Source of the DNA: Eubacterium sp. 14-2
GTDB lineage: Bacteria > Bacillota > Clostridia > Lachnospirales > Lachnospiraceae
DNA: 64,000 nt
Assembly: GCF_000403845.2 (NCBI RefSeq)
Contig: NZ_KE159568.1
Coordinates: forward strand, 1,185,400 to 1,249,399
Direction: 5' to 3'
In this document: piece by piece, positions 1-7,422 of the stretch
How positions within the stretch are numbered: position 1 is the first letter of the stretch
Layout of the letters: the number at the start of each line of letters is the position of its first letter
The notes under the pieces: model-generated
Told to the model about the DNA's origin: nothing
What the model saw: the letters and a program-made list of their open reading frames with translations, nothing else
Database searches by the model: none
Translations under genes and position numbers: made by a program

Positions 1-77
1 GCCTGTGTGCTTGTGGTAACGCCTAACTGACGGTTCGCGTTCATTGCTGTAAGATTGTGCTGTACTACCATTGCCAT
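1..77 (-). CDS. hag: Flagellin, N-terminal fragment (gene continues beyond window)
   Basis: The first 25 codons of a flagellin lie at the left edge, read leftwards. The start MAMVVQHNLTAMNANRQL is the conserved D0 helix of bacterial flagellins, which packs in the filament core and serves as the export signal. The ATG at 77-75 follows an AAGGAGG ribosome site with 8 bases of spacing. A sigma-28-like promoter lies about 200 bases upstream, and the leader has CsrA-type sites. The cap, chaperone and FliW/CsrA genes lie just to the right. Only the N-terminus is visible, so completeness and copy number cannot be judged. Confidence 0.95.
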   Translation of the reverse strand, partial: MAMVVQHNLTAMNANRQLGVTTSTQ

Positions 78-85
78 AATGTTTT

Positions 86-117
86 CCTCCTTGAATTTAA
101 CGCAGCTTCCATGCTGC
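86..117 (-). promoter_or_regulatory. Putative dual CsrA-binding sites in the flagellin leader
   Basis: On the minus strand a hairpin GCAGC/GCTGC (117-102) shows the loop ATGGAA, which contains the CsrA consensus ANGGA. The ribosome site AAGGAGG (92-86), 9 bases further on, supplies a second ANGGA. In Bacillus subtilis CsrA represses hag translation through two such sites, one in an upstream hairpin and one over the Shine-Dalgarno. CsrA and its antagonist FliW are encoded in this window. Binding is inferred. Confidence 0.6.
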
Positions 118-277
118 ATGTGATATTTTTATAATCATCTGCCTGTATATAATACAGATGACCATTCTGCCGAAGCAGTTTTTCGTTCTGTTCCCTGAGG
201 CTTCTGAACAGCCTTCCGGAAACTTTATGCAACTCTTTCTTCAGTTGTAACAGTTGCACTTCTGACTTACATTATTT

Positions 278-304
278 TTATCGGTTCTTTTTGAAAAGAG
301 TTTA
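278..304 (-). promoter_or_regulatory. Sigma-28 (FliA/SigD) promoter for flagellin
   Basis: Read on the minus strand: TAAA, 16 bases, CCGATAA. This fits the flagellar consensus TAAA-N15-GCCGATAA except for the leading G. The same layout recurs before flgM and, more weakly, before flaG. The predicted leader is about 190 bases long. Confidence 0.8.
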
Positions 305-333
305 TACTTTTTTACATTTAATTTTACTTTTTG

Positions 334-2040
334 TCATGTACTGCATTCCACTGCCACTTTACAGCTTTTCTTATAGCAGGCAATGCCAAATTTATAGATT
401 GTTTTTATCTCTTCCTGTTTCAAAAGTGATTCATATCCCTTTTTTTCAATCTGTTCCATCGCCTGACTGCAGGCAGCGTCAAAGGTTCCGTTTTCAGCAT
501 ATTTTATTTCTATAATACATCCGGTCTTCTCCGATGGAATGATAAGCATAATATCCATATGACCAACCCCGGATTCTGCATTTGACTTTACAATCCAGCT
601 CTCTTCTGCCCTCATCAGCCCAAGCAGCATTCCATGGTAAAAATTTTCCTTCATTTCTTTTCTGACATAAGTATCACGAATACTGATGGATTCTTCCATA
701 AAACTATTGAACAATACCTGAACCGTATTCCCATTCCCTTCTTTTACTGCTGTGCAGAACTTCTGCCACCGCTCCGTATTACTCACCATTTTCTTCTCAA
801 ACCAGGCCAGAATTTTTTCTTCATAGATTCCAAGAATTTCCCTGTTCGGAATAACCAGCTCGTGAATCCTGCCAGCTGATTCCCCTGCATCTGTAAGATA
901 ACCGGTTGCATAAAGTATACTCCACAGATACATCTGCTTTTTCTGCCTGTTCCCGTTGTCAAAATCTGAATATGTCAGTCCTGAAATCAGCGGTTTTTCT
1001 ATGGATTCACCAGATATAAGCGCTTCCATTTCTGTTCTCGTGGCTTCGGTAGAATGTTCCAGAATATCTTTCACAATACTGTTACTGCTGCTGTTCTCCC
1101 AATGTGATTCCATCCAGGCACTTTCTGATTCACAAAATTTATCGCACTGATTAAGTACATCCCAGGGGCAGTAAACATGAACATTTCCGAATCGATATCC
1201 ATCATACCACTCTCTGAATAATGCGATCTTCTCTCCCAAATCATAATAGTCCAGCAATTTGGTTACTTCCTGATCTGTAAAACCAAAATATTCTGCAAAA
1301 CGGACATCCGAAACTGTCCGAACTTTGAAATTATTCAGTCCTGTAAAAATACTTTCTCTGGCAATCTGAAGGCAGCCTGTTATCACTGCAAACTCAAGAT
1401 TCTCATTTGTTTTAAGGGCCTGGCTGAATATGGAACGAATCAAATCTACCATTTGCAGATAGTATCCATTATGATATGCTTTGTCCAGCGGCACATCATA
1501 CTCATCAATCAGTACAATAGCAGATACCCCATAATGTTTTCGCAACAGTCTTGTTAACAGTTTCAGGCTATGATGGAGATCAGAGGATTTCTCCAACCGA
1601 TTTTTTATCAAGTGTTCCAGCTTTTCCTGATCATGGGGCATTAATCGGTCGCTTTTCATAAGAAAATCCAATCTTGCAGCTTCTTCGCTGACAACCGTAC
1701 ACAGCGCATCATATGCAGCCTGAAAGTTTTCCCCTCCAACGTCTTTCAGACTGACAGAGATAACAGGATATTTTCCCATATATTGTTCACACAGTTCTTT
1801 TTCTTCTGCAATTTCAAGCCCTTCAAACAATGAAGGATCCGTGTCAATCTCAAAAAATGTTTTCAGCATATCCAGGTTTAAACTTTTCCCAAAGCGCCGG
1901 GGACGCGTAAAAAGGTTTACACTGCCTCTGGTTCTCAGCAGTTCACTGATAAAACCTGTTTTATCCACGTAATAGAATCCTTTCGTTCTGATATTTCGAA
2001 AAAATTCTTCTCCTATCGGGAGTTTTTTCCTTTCTTTCAC
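334..2040 (-). CDS. AAA-ATPase-like protein with PD-(D/E)XK nuclease-type C-terminus
   Basis: Resembles the predicted-AAA-ATPase family (PF09820 type) that carries a PD-(D/E)XK nuclease-like C-terminus; cellular role unknown. Visible motifs: a Walker-A-like RPRRFGKS at residues 46-53, a Walker-B-like IVLIDEYD near 175-182, and near the C-terminus GHMDIML followed by IIEIKY, matching the D...ExK nuclease core. A GTG start at 2040 is chosen because AGAGGTG lies just upstream; the frame opens further (to 2088) but without a ribosome site. The gene sits between flagellin and fliT with no functional link to motility. The family is often multicopy in gut anaerobes, so recent insertion is possible. 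Confidence 0.75.
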   Translation of the reverse strand: MKERKKLPIGEEFFRNIRTKGFYYVDKTGFISELLRTRGSVNLFTRPRRFGKSLNLDMLKTFFEIDTDPSLFEGLEIAEEKELCEQYMGKYPVISVSLKDVGGENFQAAYDALCTVVSEEAARLDFLMKSDRLMPHDQEKLEHLIKNRLEKSSDLHHSLKLLTRLLRKHYGVSAIVLIDEYDVPLDKAYHNGYYLQMVDLIRSIFSQALKTNENLEFAVITGCLQIARESIFTGLNNFKVRTVSDVRFAEYFGFTDQEVTKLLDYYDLGEKIALFREWYDGYRFGNVHVYCPWDVLNQCDKFCESESAWMESHWENSSSNSIVKDILEHSTEATRTEMEALISGESIEKPLISGLTYSDFDNGNRQKKQMYLWSILYATGYLTDAGESAGRIHELVIPNREILGIYEEKILAWFEKKMVSNTERWQKFCTAVKEGNGNTVQVLFNSFMEESISIRDTYVRKEMKENFYHGMLLGLMRAEESWIVKSNAESGVGHMDIMLIIPSEKTGCIIEIKYAENGTFDAACSQAMEQIEKKGYESLLKQEEIKTIYKFGIACYKKSCKVAVECST

Positions 2041-2091
2041 AATTTTCACCTCTTTTCGGATATCAGTTTTTCCATCTGTACATAACACAAT

Positions 2092-2117
2092 CCCCTCCGG
2101 ACATCCGTCCGGAGGGG
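2092..2117 (-). terminator. Strong hairpin between fliT and the AAA-ATPase gene
   Basis: Perfect 11-base arms CCCCTCCGGAC/GTCCGGAGGGG with a 4-base loop, 10 bases beyond the fliT-like stop codon. No clear U-tract follows on the minus strand, so it may be a weak terminator or an RNA-stabilising structure ending the flaG-fliT transcript. Confidence 0.55.
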
Positions 2118-2127
2118 TATCTGCTTT

Positions 2128-2604
2128 TTATTTCTTTTTGTCCATAAACTGAGCGTCTACATAATTCAGCTTTGCCATATTGGTATAATACTGCTTCGCT
2201 ACCGTAGAAGAATTCCTCATACTTTTTACTTTTTTCCGTTCCTGAGAAAAGCGACGCTCCACCAGTCTCCGGTTACGGACTTCTTCACTCTGAATCGTCA
2301 CGGATTTCTCCGTAATTTCCGTGATAAGCTGCTTCATAAGCAGAATATCTTCTTTATGGGCCTGTTTTTCTGTTTCCAGAACAGCTTTCACACGACTGTA
2401 CAGTTCTTCGAACCCTTCATCCAGAAAATTAATGTGATCAATCAGGTTCCCTTTTTCCTCCACGTTCTGCTCAAAGGCATCTCCGTCAAACTCTTCCTGT
2501 TCCAGAATCTGCTGCTGTTCTTTATTCTTCTCAATAATTTCATCCAGAACCTGCACCTTTTTCTGAAGGCTCTGAATCATAACGCTTACATAATCATTTC
2601 CCAT
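2128..2604 (-). CDS. Putative FliT/FlgN-type flagellar export chaperone
   Basis: A 158-residue, highly charged and almost entirely helical protein directly after fliS, with 1 base between the genes. No family motif is obvious, but the position after fliS and the coiled-coil character (QKKVQVLDEIIEKNKEQQ near the N-terminus) fit the FliT-like chaperones that escort filament-cap protein. The name rests on context and composition. Translation is probably coupled to fliS; a GGCGGA ribosome site lies over the end of fliS. Confidence 0.6.
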   Translation of the reverse strand: MGNDYVSVMIQSLQKKVQVLDEIIEKNKEQQQILEQEEFDGDAFEQNVEEKGNLIDHINFLDEGFEELYSRVKAVLETEKQAHKEDILLMKQLITEITEKSVTIQSEEVRNRRLVERRFSQERKKVKSMRNSSTVAKQYYTNMAKLNYVDAQFMDKKK

Positions 2605-2605
2605 A

Positions 2606-2992
2606 TTATTCCGCCTTTGCAGCTTTATTCTGCCCCATCACTTCTTTCCAGGTGTCGCGCATGGTACGAAGATGGGACAGCACTTCTTCCAGAATCTCTT
2701 TGTCTTTCTTCAGATTTGCCTCGACCAGACGGTCCATGATGTAATTGTAAACATTTTCAAAATCTCTGGCAACTTCATATTTATGATCCAGTGTTGACAA
2801 AAATTCTGAAATAATATTTTCAACTTTCGTAATATTATTATGTGCTTTTTCCACATTTTTTTCTTCAATTGCAACTATCGCAATATTACAGAATTTGATT
2901 GCCCCTTCATAGAGCATCAATGTCAGCTCCGCAGGGGAAGCTGTCATAATTTTGTTCCTTGCATAGGCATCATATCCTCTGTTCGCTATCAC
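2606..2992 (-). CDS. fliS: Flagellin export chaperone FliS
   Basis: At 128 residues it has the usual FliS length and the family start NRGYDAYARNKIMTASPAELTLMLYEGA. FliS binds the disordered C-terminus of flagellin in the cytoplasm, prevents premature polymerisation and delivers it to the export gate. The start is GTG, supported by AAGGAGG seven bases upstream. Third gene of the flaG-fliD-fliS-fliT unit; 15 bases separate it from fliD. Confidence 0.93.
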   Translation of the reverse strand: MIANRGYDAYARNKIMTASPAELTLMLYEGAIKFCNIAIVAIEEKNVEKAHNNITKVENIISEFLSTLDHKYEVARDFENVYNYIMDRLVEANLKKDKEILEEVLSHLRTMRDTWKEVMGQNKAAKAE

Positions 2993-3007
2993 GTTATGTC
3001 CTCCTTA

Positions 3008-4942
3008 TCAGCCTCCGAACAATGAAGAAAGTGAATTTGTCTGAGACTGCAGTTTTCCAAGTGCAGTTTCCATGGCAGCAAATTTCTTATAATAGGCTTC
3101 TTCCATGGCCTGTAATTTTTCTTCCCATTTCTTAATAGTCTTGGTGTATTCGTCATACTCGGCCTGCATCTGTTTGTCATTGTAAACCTTATAGATACTG
3201 CTGGAACTGGTAGCCTGCATTTTCTCATGAAGGCCGTCATAAACAGTATTTGCAAGCTGTGTAAAGAAACTTGCCACTCCGTCGGGATCTTCGGCAATCA
3301 TTTTGCGCAGTTTGTCATCATTACCGGAAGAAACAGCATCATCTTCATCATGGTCAATATGATATGCATAAGACTCATTTTCTGCCGCATTAAAATATCC
3401 TGCTGTTTTAATTCCGAAAGAAGCAAGACTGTATTTTTTGCCGTCTACCTCAAAAACTTTTGCCATGTTCATGGACATATTGCTCATTACGGAGCGCAGT
3501 GTCTCATCCCGTCTTAAAATGGAGTCTTTGATCTTGGTCTCCCACTTTTCTATTTCCTTCTCGGACATGGCTTCTTTCTCATCATCCGTCAGAGGTTCAT
3601 ATCCCTTGGCAGCAGGAGCATTATAAGCAGATTCCATGGAATTCATCAGTTCATTGTATTCCTTAAAGAAACTCTTAATCATATCATAGACACCATCCAC
3701 GTCTGTGGATGTGGTAATAGTCATTGCTCCATTGCTGACGCCTGTAGCTGTAATATTCAGACCATTGATGGAAAAATCATTGGATTCTCCCTCAAACAGC
3801 GCGCCATTCAGAATAATCTGAGCATTCGTAGCATCCTGCTTGGTGGCAAGATTCATACCTGAAGTTTCAACCGCACCGGCGTCCTGATAGTCTTTCTTTG
3901 TAGCCAGTCCAAGGCTGTCTGCAACTTTAAAACTGTCATCCGGCTTGCCGTCCGGGCCTTTACCTGCAACCAGTTCCACGGCATCCGTTCCGTTTTTGGA
4001 ACTCAGGTTAAATCCGCCTTTTGCAGAATCGTATTCCAGCTTCATGCCGGCGGCATCAAAATCATTGATGAGGCTGTTCCATGTACTGTTCTCATCAACG
4101 GTTATTGTCTTTTCAACACCTCCCACGTTAAACTTCATGGTTCCGGTGGGAATTTTATAACTGAGTGCCAGAAGATTGTTCAGGTCATTGGACGGAGAGG
4201 TACTGTCCAGATCCAAACCATTAAATTTACTGCTTCCTGAAATCATGCCATTGGATGAGAACGCATAATCTCCTCCGGCTGCTTCAAAATTCTCTTCTGT
4301 TGCCAGTCCAAGGCTGTTCAGCATATTAAATGCTGCCGTATCCCCTTCGTTTACTACAAAACTGAAATCATTTCCTACTCCGGTAGTTTTTGAACTTAAA
4401 ATAAATCTCTGCTGGGTTACGTCGAAATTTGCAGAAATACCTTTTTCGCCTAATGCTTTTGTCAAATCAGCCACGGTATCTGTTGCATTCACAAATATGG
4501 TTTTTCTTTCACCACCCACATCAAAAGTCAGATTCCCGCTTTTCACGCCCAGAGCAGAGAGACTTGTATCGTTTGTAATCTGTCCGCCATAAGCCTGCTT
4601 AATTTTTCCTCCGGTCAGATACCCGGCAGTTGCCAGCCTCTTTACTTCCAGAGTCTGCGTTCCGTTGACAACGCCGGCCCCTGCTGTTACCTTTGCCTTA
4701 GTCTCGTCAGATACGGTAGTTGTCTTCTTATTAAAGTTACCTACCCGGCGCATATTTGACAGAGTCTTGCTGTAAAAATTGTAAATCTTGGTATTCATGT
4801 CTTTCCAGGATTCCTGCTTCCAGGAAAGTTTGGTCTGAGCCTTTGTGTATTTATCCTGTTTGGTACGATACGCTGATACCAGTTCCTGTACGATGGAATC
4901 TGTATCAAGTCCTGAGTTTAATCCAGAAAGTCTGATTGGCAT
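3008..4942 (-). CDS. fliD: Flagellar filament cap protein FliD (HAP2)
   Basis: FliD forms the cap that folds flagellin at the filament tip. The N-terminus MPIRLSGLNSGLDTDSIVQELV and a helical C-terminus ending QSQTNSLSSLFGG are the conserved FliD ends. At 644 residues it is longer than the usual 450-500. The excess appears to be a duplicated middle module: two segments read GG-(E/V)-(R/E)KTI followed by ILSSK or NLSSK, then SLGLAT plus an acidic/aromatic stretch (roughly residues 145-215 and 270-355). Ribosome site TAGGAGG. Confidence 0.93.
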   Translation of the reverse strand: MPIRLSGLNSGLDTDSIVQELVSAYRTKQDKYTKAQTKLSWKQESWKDMNTKIYNFYSKTLSNMRRVGNFNKKTTTVSDETKAKVTAGAGVVNGTQTLEVKRLATAGYLTGGKIKQAYGGQITNDTSLSALGVKSGNLTFDVGGERKTIFVNATDTVADLTKALGEKGISANFDVTQQRFILSSKTTGVGNDFSFVVNEGDTAAFNMLNSLGLATEENFEAAGGDYAFSSNGMISGSSKFNGLDLDSTSPSNDLNNLLALSYKIPTGTMKFNVGGVEKTITVDENSTWNSLINDFDAAGMKLEYDSAKGGFNLSSKNGTDAVELVAGKGPDGKPDDSFKVADSLGLATKKDYQDAGAVETSGMNLATKQDATNAQIILNGALFEGESNDFSINGLNITATGVSNGAMTITTSTDVDGVYDMIKSFFKEYNELMNSMESAYNAPAAKGYEPLTDDEKEAMSEKEIEKWETKIKDSILRRDETLRSVMSNMSMNMAKVFEVDGKKYSLASFGIKTAGYFNAAENESYAYHIDHDEDDAVSSGNDDKLRKMIAEDPDGVASFFTQLANTVYDGLHEKMQATSSSSIYKVYNDKQMQAEYDEYTKTIKKWEEKLQAMEEAYYKKFAAMETALGKLQSQTNSLSSLFGG

Positions 4943-4953
4943 TTTTCTTCCTC

Positions 4954-5430
4954 CTATCCTCGTTCATCTATCATAATTCCCGCTAATTCCCATACCTTTG
5001 CAATCATATCCAGCGTTTCTTCCGGCGGAAATTCCCGGATAATCTCCTTCGTTCCTTTGTCTACCACCTTAATGGTAACCCGATTTGTGGCATCATGTAT
5101 TCCGAAAATAAGCTCTGAGTTCTTCGCCTTCCGGTTTACTTCTTCCACTGCACGCTTCATGCTGTTTTTTTTCTGCGACATCTCCTGCGCTTCTATGGGA
5201 TTTTGCTTTTCTTCTCCAGAAGCTCCTGTTTTCTCTGAAACTCCGTTCTTTTCCGATACCCTGATCTTCTCCGGATTCACAGGTTCCGGCAAAGTCATTT
5301 TCTTCTCTGCCTGCGATGCTTCAGGGCTTCCTGATGTTTCCCGTCTGGTAACTGCTTCCTGCTTAACAGGCACCTCCGGCCCACTTCCCTGATAAGGCGC
5401 GGATGATGTACTTACCTTTCGAACTTCCAT
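4954..5430 (-). CDS. flaG: Flagellar protein FlaG
   Basis: The last 60 residues form the FlaG domain (LIFGIHDATNRVTIKVVD, then FPPEETLDMIAKVWELAGIM), linked to filament length control. The first 90 residues are a charged, low-complexity linker rich in Glu, Lys, Pro and Ser, including SEKNGVSEKTGASGEE. First gene of flaG-fliD-fliS-fliT; the ATG follows GGAGGTGATAGT. A sigma-28-like promoter lies 51-77 bases upstream. Confidence 0.88.
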   Translation of the reverse strand: MEVRKVSTSSAPYQGSGPEVPVKQEAVTRRETSGSPEASQAEKKMTLPEPVNPEKIRVSEKNGVSEKTGASGEEKQNPIEAQEMSQKKNSMKRAVEEVNRKAKNSELIFGIHDATNRVTIKVVDKGTKEIIREFPPEETLDMIAKVWELAGIMIDERG

Positions 5431-5480
5431 ACTATCACCTCCGTGTGAAACATGACCGTTATAGTTTTATCTCTTATTAT

Positions 5481-5507
5481 ATATCGGTCGTCTGCCGGAA
5501 AAATTAA
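5481..5507 (-). promoter_or_regulatory. Sigma-28-like promoter for flaG-fliD-fliS-fliT
   Basis: Minus strand: TTAA, 16 bases, CCGATAT. The -10 matches the flagellar consensus well; the -35 has one mismatch to TAAA. Spacing is identical to the flagellin and flgM promoters in this window. Confidence 0.65.
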
Positions 5508-5605
5508 GAACTATCACTTAATTTTCAGTTTACGTCCCTCTGCTCCCGGTCTGAAGATGCGTTATCTGTTATTACAGAAACTGCGGAATATGATTTTCCG
5601 GATTT

Positions 5606-6175
5606 TCAGGATCCGCTCTTTTTTTCGTTCCACATGTGATTTTCTTCCACCAGAACTTTCAGCTTTTCTTTTGCACGTTTGGAAATGTGCCTGACATTGT
5701 CCTCTGTTTTTCCCAGAACATCTGCAATTTCCTTTGTACTCAGATCATAATAGTATTGTAAAATCAGCACCTCCTGATAGGAAACTTTCAGCCTTTTCAC
5801 CAGACTCAGCAAAAGGTTGTGCTCTTCCGCCTCTTCCAGTATCAGGGCCACGTCTTTGTCAAAAATATCCTCCTGCGTCCATGATTCATCCAGTCCCACT
5901 TCTCCCCGCTGCTTTCTCTGCCTGTACAGATTAATGGCTCTGTGCTGCAGAGTGATTTTGATATAATACCACACTTTGTAGGGTTCCGAATTAATAATCC
6001 GGTCCACATACTGTATCAGCGACACAAATGTCTCGTGTACCATATCCTCCGCATCGGAAGAATTGTGCAGAATACCATTTGCAATACGGAACATGTCGTT
6101 TTGGTACTTCTCATAAATTTCCGTAAAAAATTCCCGTTCTTCATCTGTTTCCAACAGAAGCAGATATTGAAACAT
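5606..6175 (-). CDS. ECF-type RNA polymerase sigma factor
   Basis: A 189-residue sigma-70 family protein with region 2 (YQNDMFRIANGILHNSSDAEDMVHETF, residues 23-50) and region 4 (LQYYYDLSTKEIADVLGKTEDNVRHISKRAKEKL, near 140-175). It redirects RNA polymerase to its own promoter set. No anti-sigma gene is adjacent: the next gene downstream is flaG, about 175 bases away behind its own promoter. It sits between two flagellar units, but nothing ties it to motility. The ATG follows GGAGGGGGAAAT. Confidence 0.85.
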   Translation of the reverse strand: MFQYLLLLETDEEREFFTEIYEKYQNDMFRIANGILHNSSDAEDMVHETFVSLIQYVDRIINSEPYKVWYYIKITLQHRAINLYRQRKQRGEVGLDESWTQEDIFDKDVALILEEAEEHNLLLSLVKRLKVSYQEVLILQYYYDLSTKEIADVLGKTEDNVRHISKRAKEKLKVLVEENHMWNEKKSGS

Positions 6176-6371
6176 ATTTCCCCCTCCAGTAATTTCTTTT
6201 CTCTTTTGTAAGTTTGTAAATGGTGCAAAATCTCTGTTGCCGTCTTATATATAAACTTTACACATTGTTTTCACCCTTTTCAATCCCCACACCGGAAAAT
6301 TTGAAGAATTAATTCCTGTATTCCGAGAATTTCCATGTTTTTTCAGTAAAATATAAAAATCCGGCGTCTTT

Positions 6372-6609
6372 CATGAGAGACCTGGACGGTTTGCTGCGCC
6401 ATTTGGGGTGCGATAAGATTTTTTTCTTCTACAGGAAAATACTTTTGTGCTTTAAAGTGACAGGGCCTTTGCTGCATAAAAAAGAATGCGCTATACGCAT
6501 TCTCCGCGCGCGAGCGGATTGCGCAGCAATAAACATCACCCCCGCGAGCTGCGCATCATTGTTTTGTTCTTCTACAGGAAATCCAGAGGAATTTCCTGTA
6601 GAAGAACAA
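6372..6609. repeat. Composite intergenic repeat block R1
   Basis: Contains four modules shared with the block at 13616-13924: a 29-base stretch starting CATGAGAGACCTGGACGG (6372-6400); a degenerate type-A element with TTCTACAGGAAAA (6426-6470); a palindrome AGAATGCG-N5-CGCATTCT (6483-6503); and a perfect type-B hairpin with arms TTCTTCTACAGGAAAT/ATTTCCTGTAGAAGAA (6564-6609). Module order differs between the two blocks, which suggests independent assembly from small elements. Confidence 0.8.
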
Positions 6610-6656
6610 AAAAGCCCCCAGGAATCCGGCGCTTAATCCATAATTCCTGTGGGCTT
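6608..6656 (-). terminator. Intrinsic terminator of the flgM-csrA operon
   Basis: Minus strand: AAGCCCACAGGAAT pairs with ATTCCTGGGGGCTT across a 17-base loop and is followed by six T. It lies 70-120 bases beyond the csrA stop. Confidence 0.75.
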
Positions 6657-6728
6657 ATTATTTTGTAATCAATCCATTGGTTCTTCTGGCACAAAAATGA
6701 AAAAACCATCTTTTTCCGTTATCTGCTT

Positions 6729-6944
6729 TTATAAAATACCTTTCAGGGCTGCCAGGCTGTCTGCTGAAGAAGCGGCCTCATTTTCTTTCTGTATCTGAAG
6801 ATATACTTCTTTGCGATACACAGGAACTTCTTTCGGTGCATTGATTCCAACTTTCACCTGATCCCCCCGCAGTTCCAGGATACTGATTTCAATATCATTA
6901 TTTAAAATGATGGATTCTCCTTTTTTTCTGGTTAATGCCAGCAT
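6729..6944 (-). CDS. csrA: Carbon storage regulator CsrA (translational repressor)
   Basis: A 71-residue RNA-binding protein with the canonical start [15 protein letters not shown] and the segment [19 protein letters not shown]. CsrA dimers bind GGA motifs near ribosome sites; in Bacillus FliW sequesters CsrA until flagellin export frees FliW. The ATG at 6944 is preferred over an upstream in-frame GTG (6953) because it gives the family N-terminus and has AAGGCGG upstream. The fliW stop codon TAG sits two bases before this ATG, so translation is coupled. Last gene of the flgM operon. Confidence 0.95.
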   Translation of the reverse strand: MLALTRKKGESIILNNDIEISILELRGDQVKVGINAPKEVPVYRKEVYLQIQKENEAASSADSLAALKGIL

Positions 6945-6945
6945 C

Positions 6946-7410
6946 CTATTCACCCGCCTTTTCTTTTTTAGCCTTCAAAATCTCGTATATTGGGAATTTT
7001 ACCGGAAAATCATCTTCTACAATTACCTGATGAGCCTTCCGTTCATCTGTATTAATTACAATAGGTGCTTTCAGATTCACACTCAGCAGTGTGATATCTT
7101 CTTTGGCTGTCACAGTTACCAGTACATAAGTATTTTCTGCTGTAAGGTTCCCAAGATGCTCCAGCACTTCATCCTCCACCTGAGGATTATAATCCTCCTT
7201 TATCAGCAGAGGATCCATAACCGGAAGGGCAAATGCCGGTTCATCCAGAGACTGAAGCCAGGAAATTCCTTTGCGGGCCCCGTCCTCTCCTTCATCGTAA
7301 ATCAGTGTGAATTTCTGGCAGTCCGGAAAACCGATAATGCCTTTTTCAAAAAAGATTATTTTCTCATCTTCTATATCTATCTCTCCGAATAATCTTGTCT
7401 CAATCTGCAT
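6946..7410 (-). CDS. fliW: Flagellar assembly factor FliW
   Basis: A 154-residue FliW: starts [11 protein letters not shown] and contains [18 protein letters not shown] and [12 protein letters not shown]-type segments of the family. FliW binds either flagellin or CsrA; when flagellin has been secreted, freed FliW inhibits CsrA and permits more flagellin synthesis. The gene follows flgL by 12 bases (ribosome site AGGAGGAAGCT) and overlaps the csrA upstream region. Partner switching is inferred from the Bacillus model. Confidence 0.95.
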   Translation of the reverse strand: MQIETRLFGEIDIEDEKIIFFEKGIIGFPDCQKFTLIYDEGEDGARKGISWLQSLDEPAFALPVMDPLLIKEDYNPQVEDEVLEHLGNLTAENTYVLVTVTAKEDITLLSVNLKAPIVINTDERKAHQVIVEDDFPVKFPIYEILKAKKEKAGE

Positions 7411-7422
7411 AGCTTCCTCCTG

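Larger units (their letters stand above)
6176..6728. other. 553-base intergenic region: ECF upstream region, repeats, terminator
   Basis: Holds the ECF gene's upstream region (6176-6330), a composite repeat block (6372-6609) and the csrA-side terminator (6608-6656). No coding potential was recognised. The stretch has three hairpin types that recur elsewhere in the window. Confidence 0.7.

Noticed and set aside
65-259. A 64-codon frame in the flagellin leader
   Set aside because: Starts with GTG without a ribosome site, overlaps the flagellin start and lies within the predicted leader transcript.
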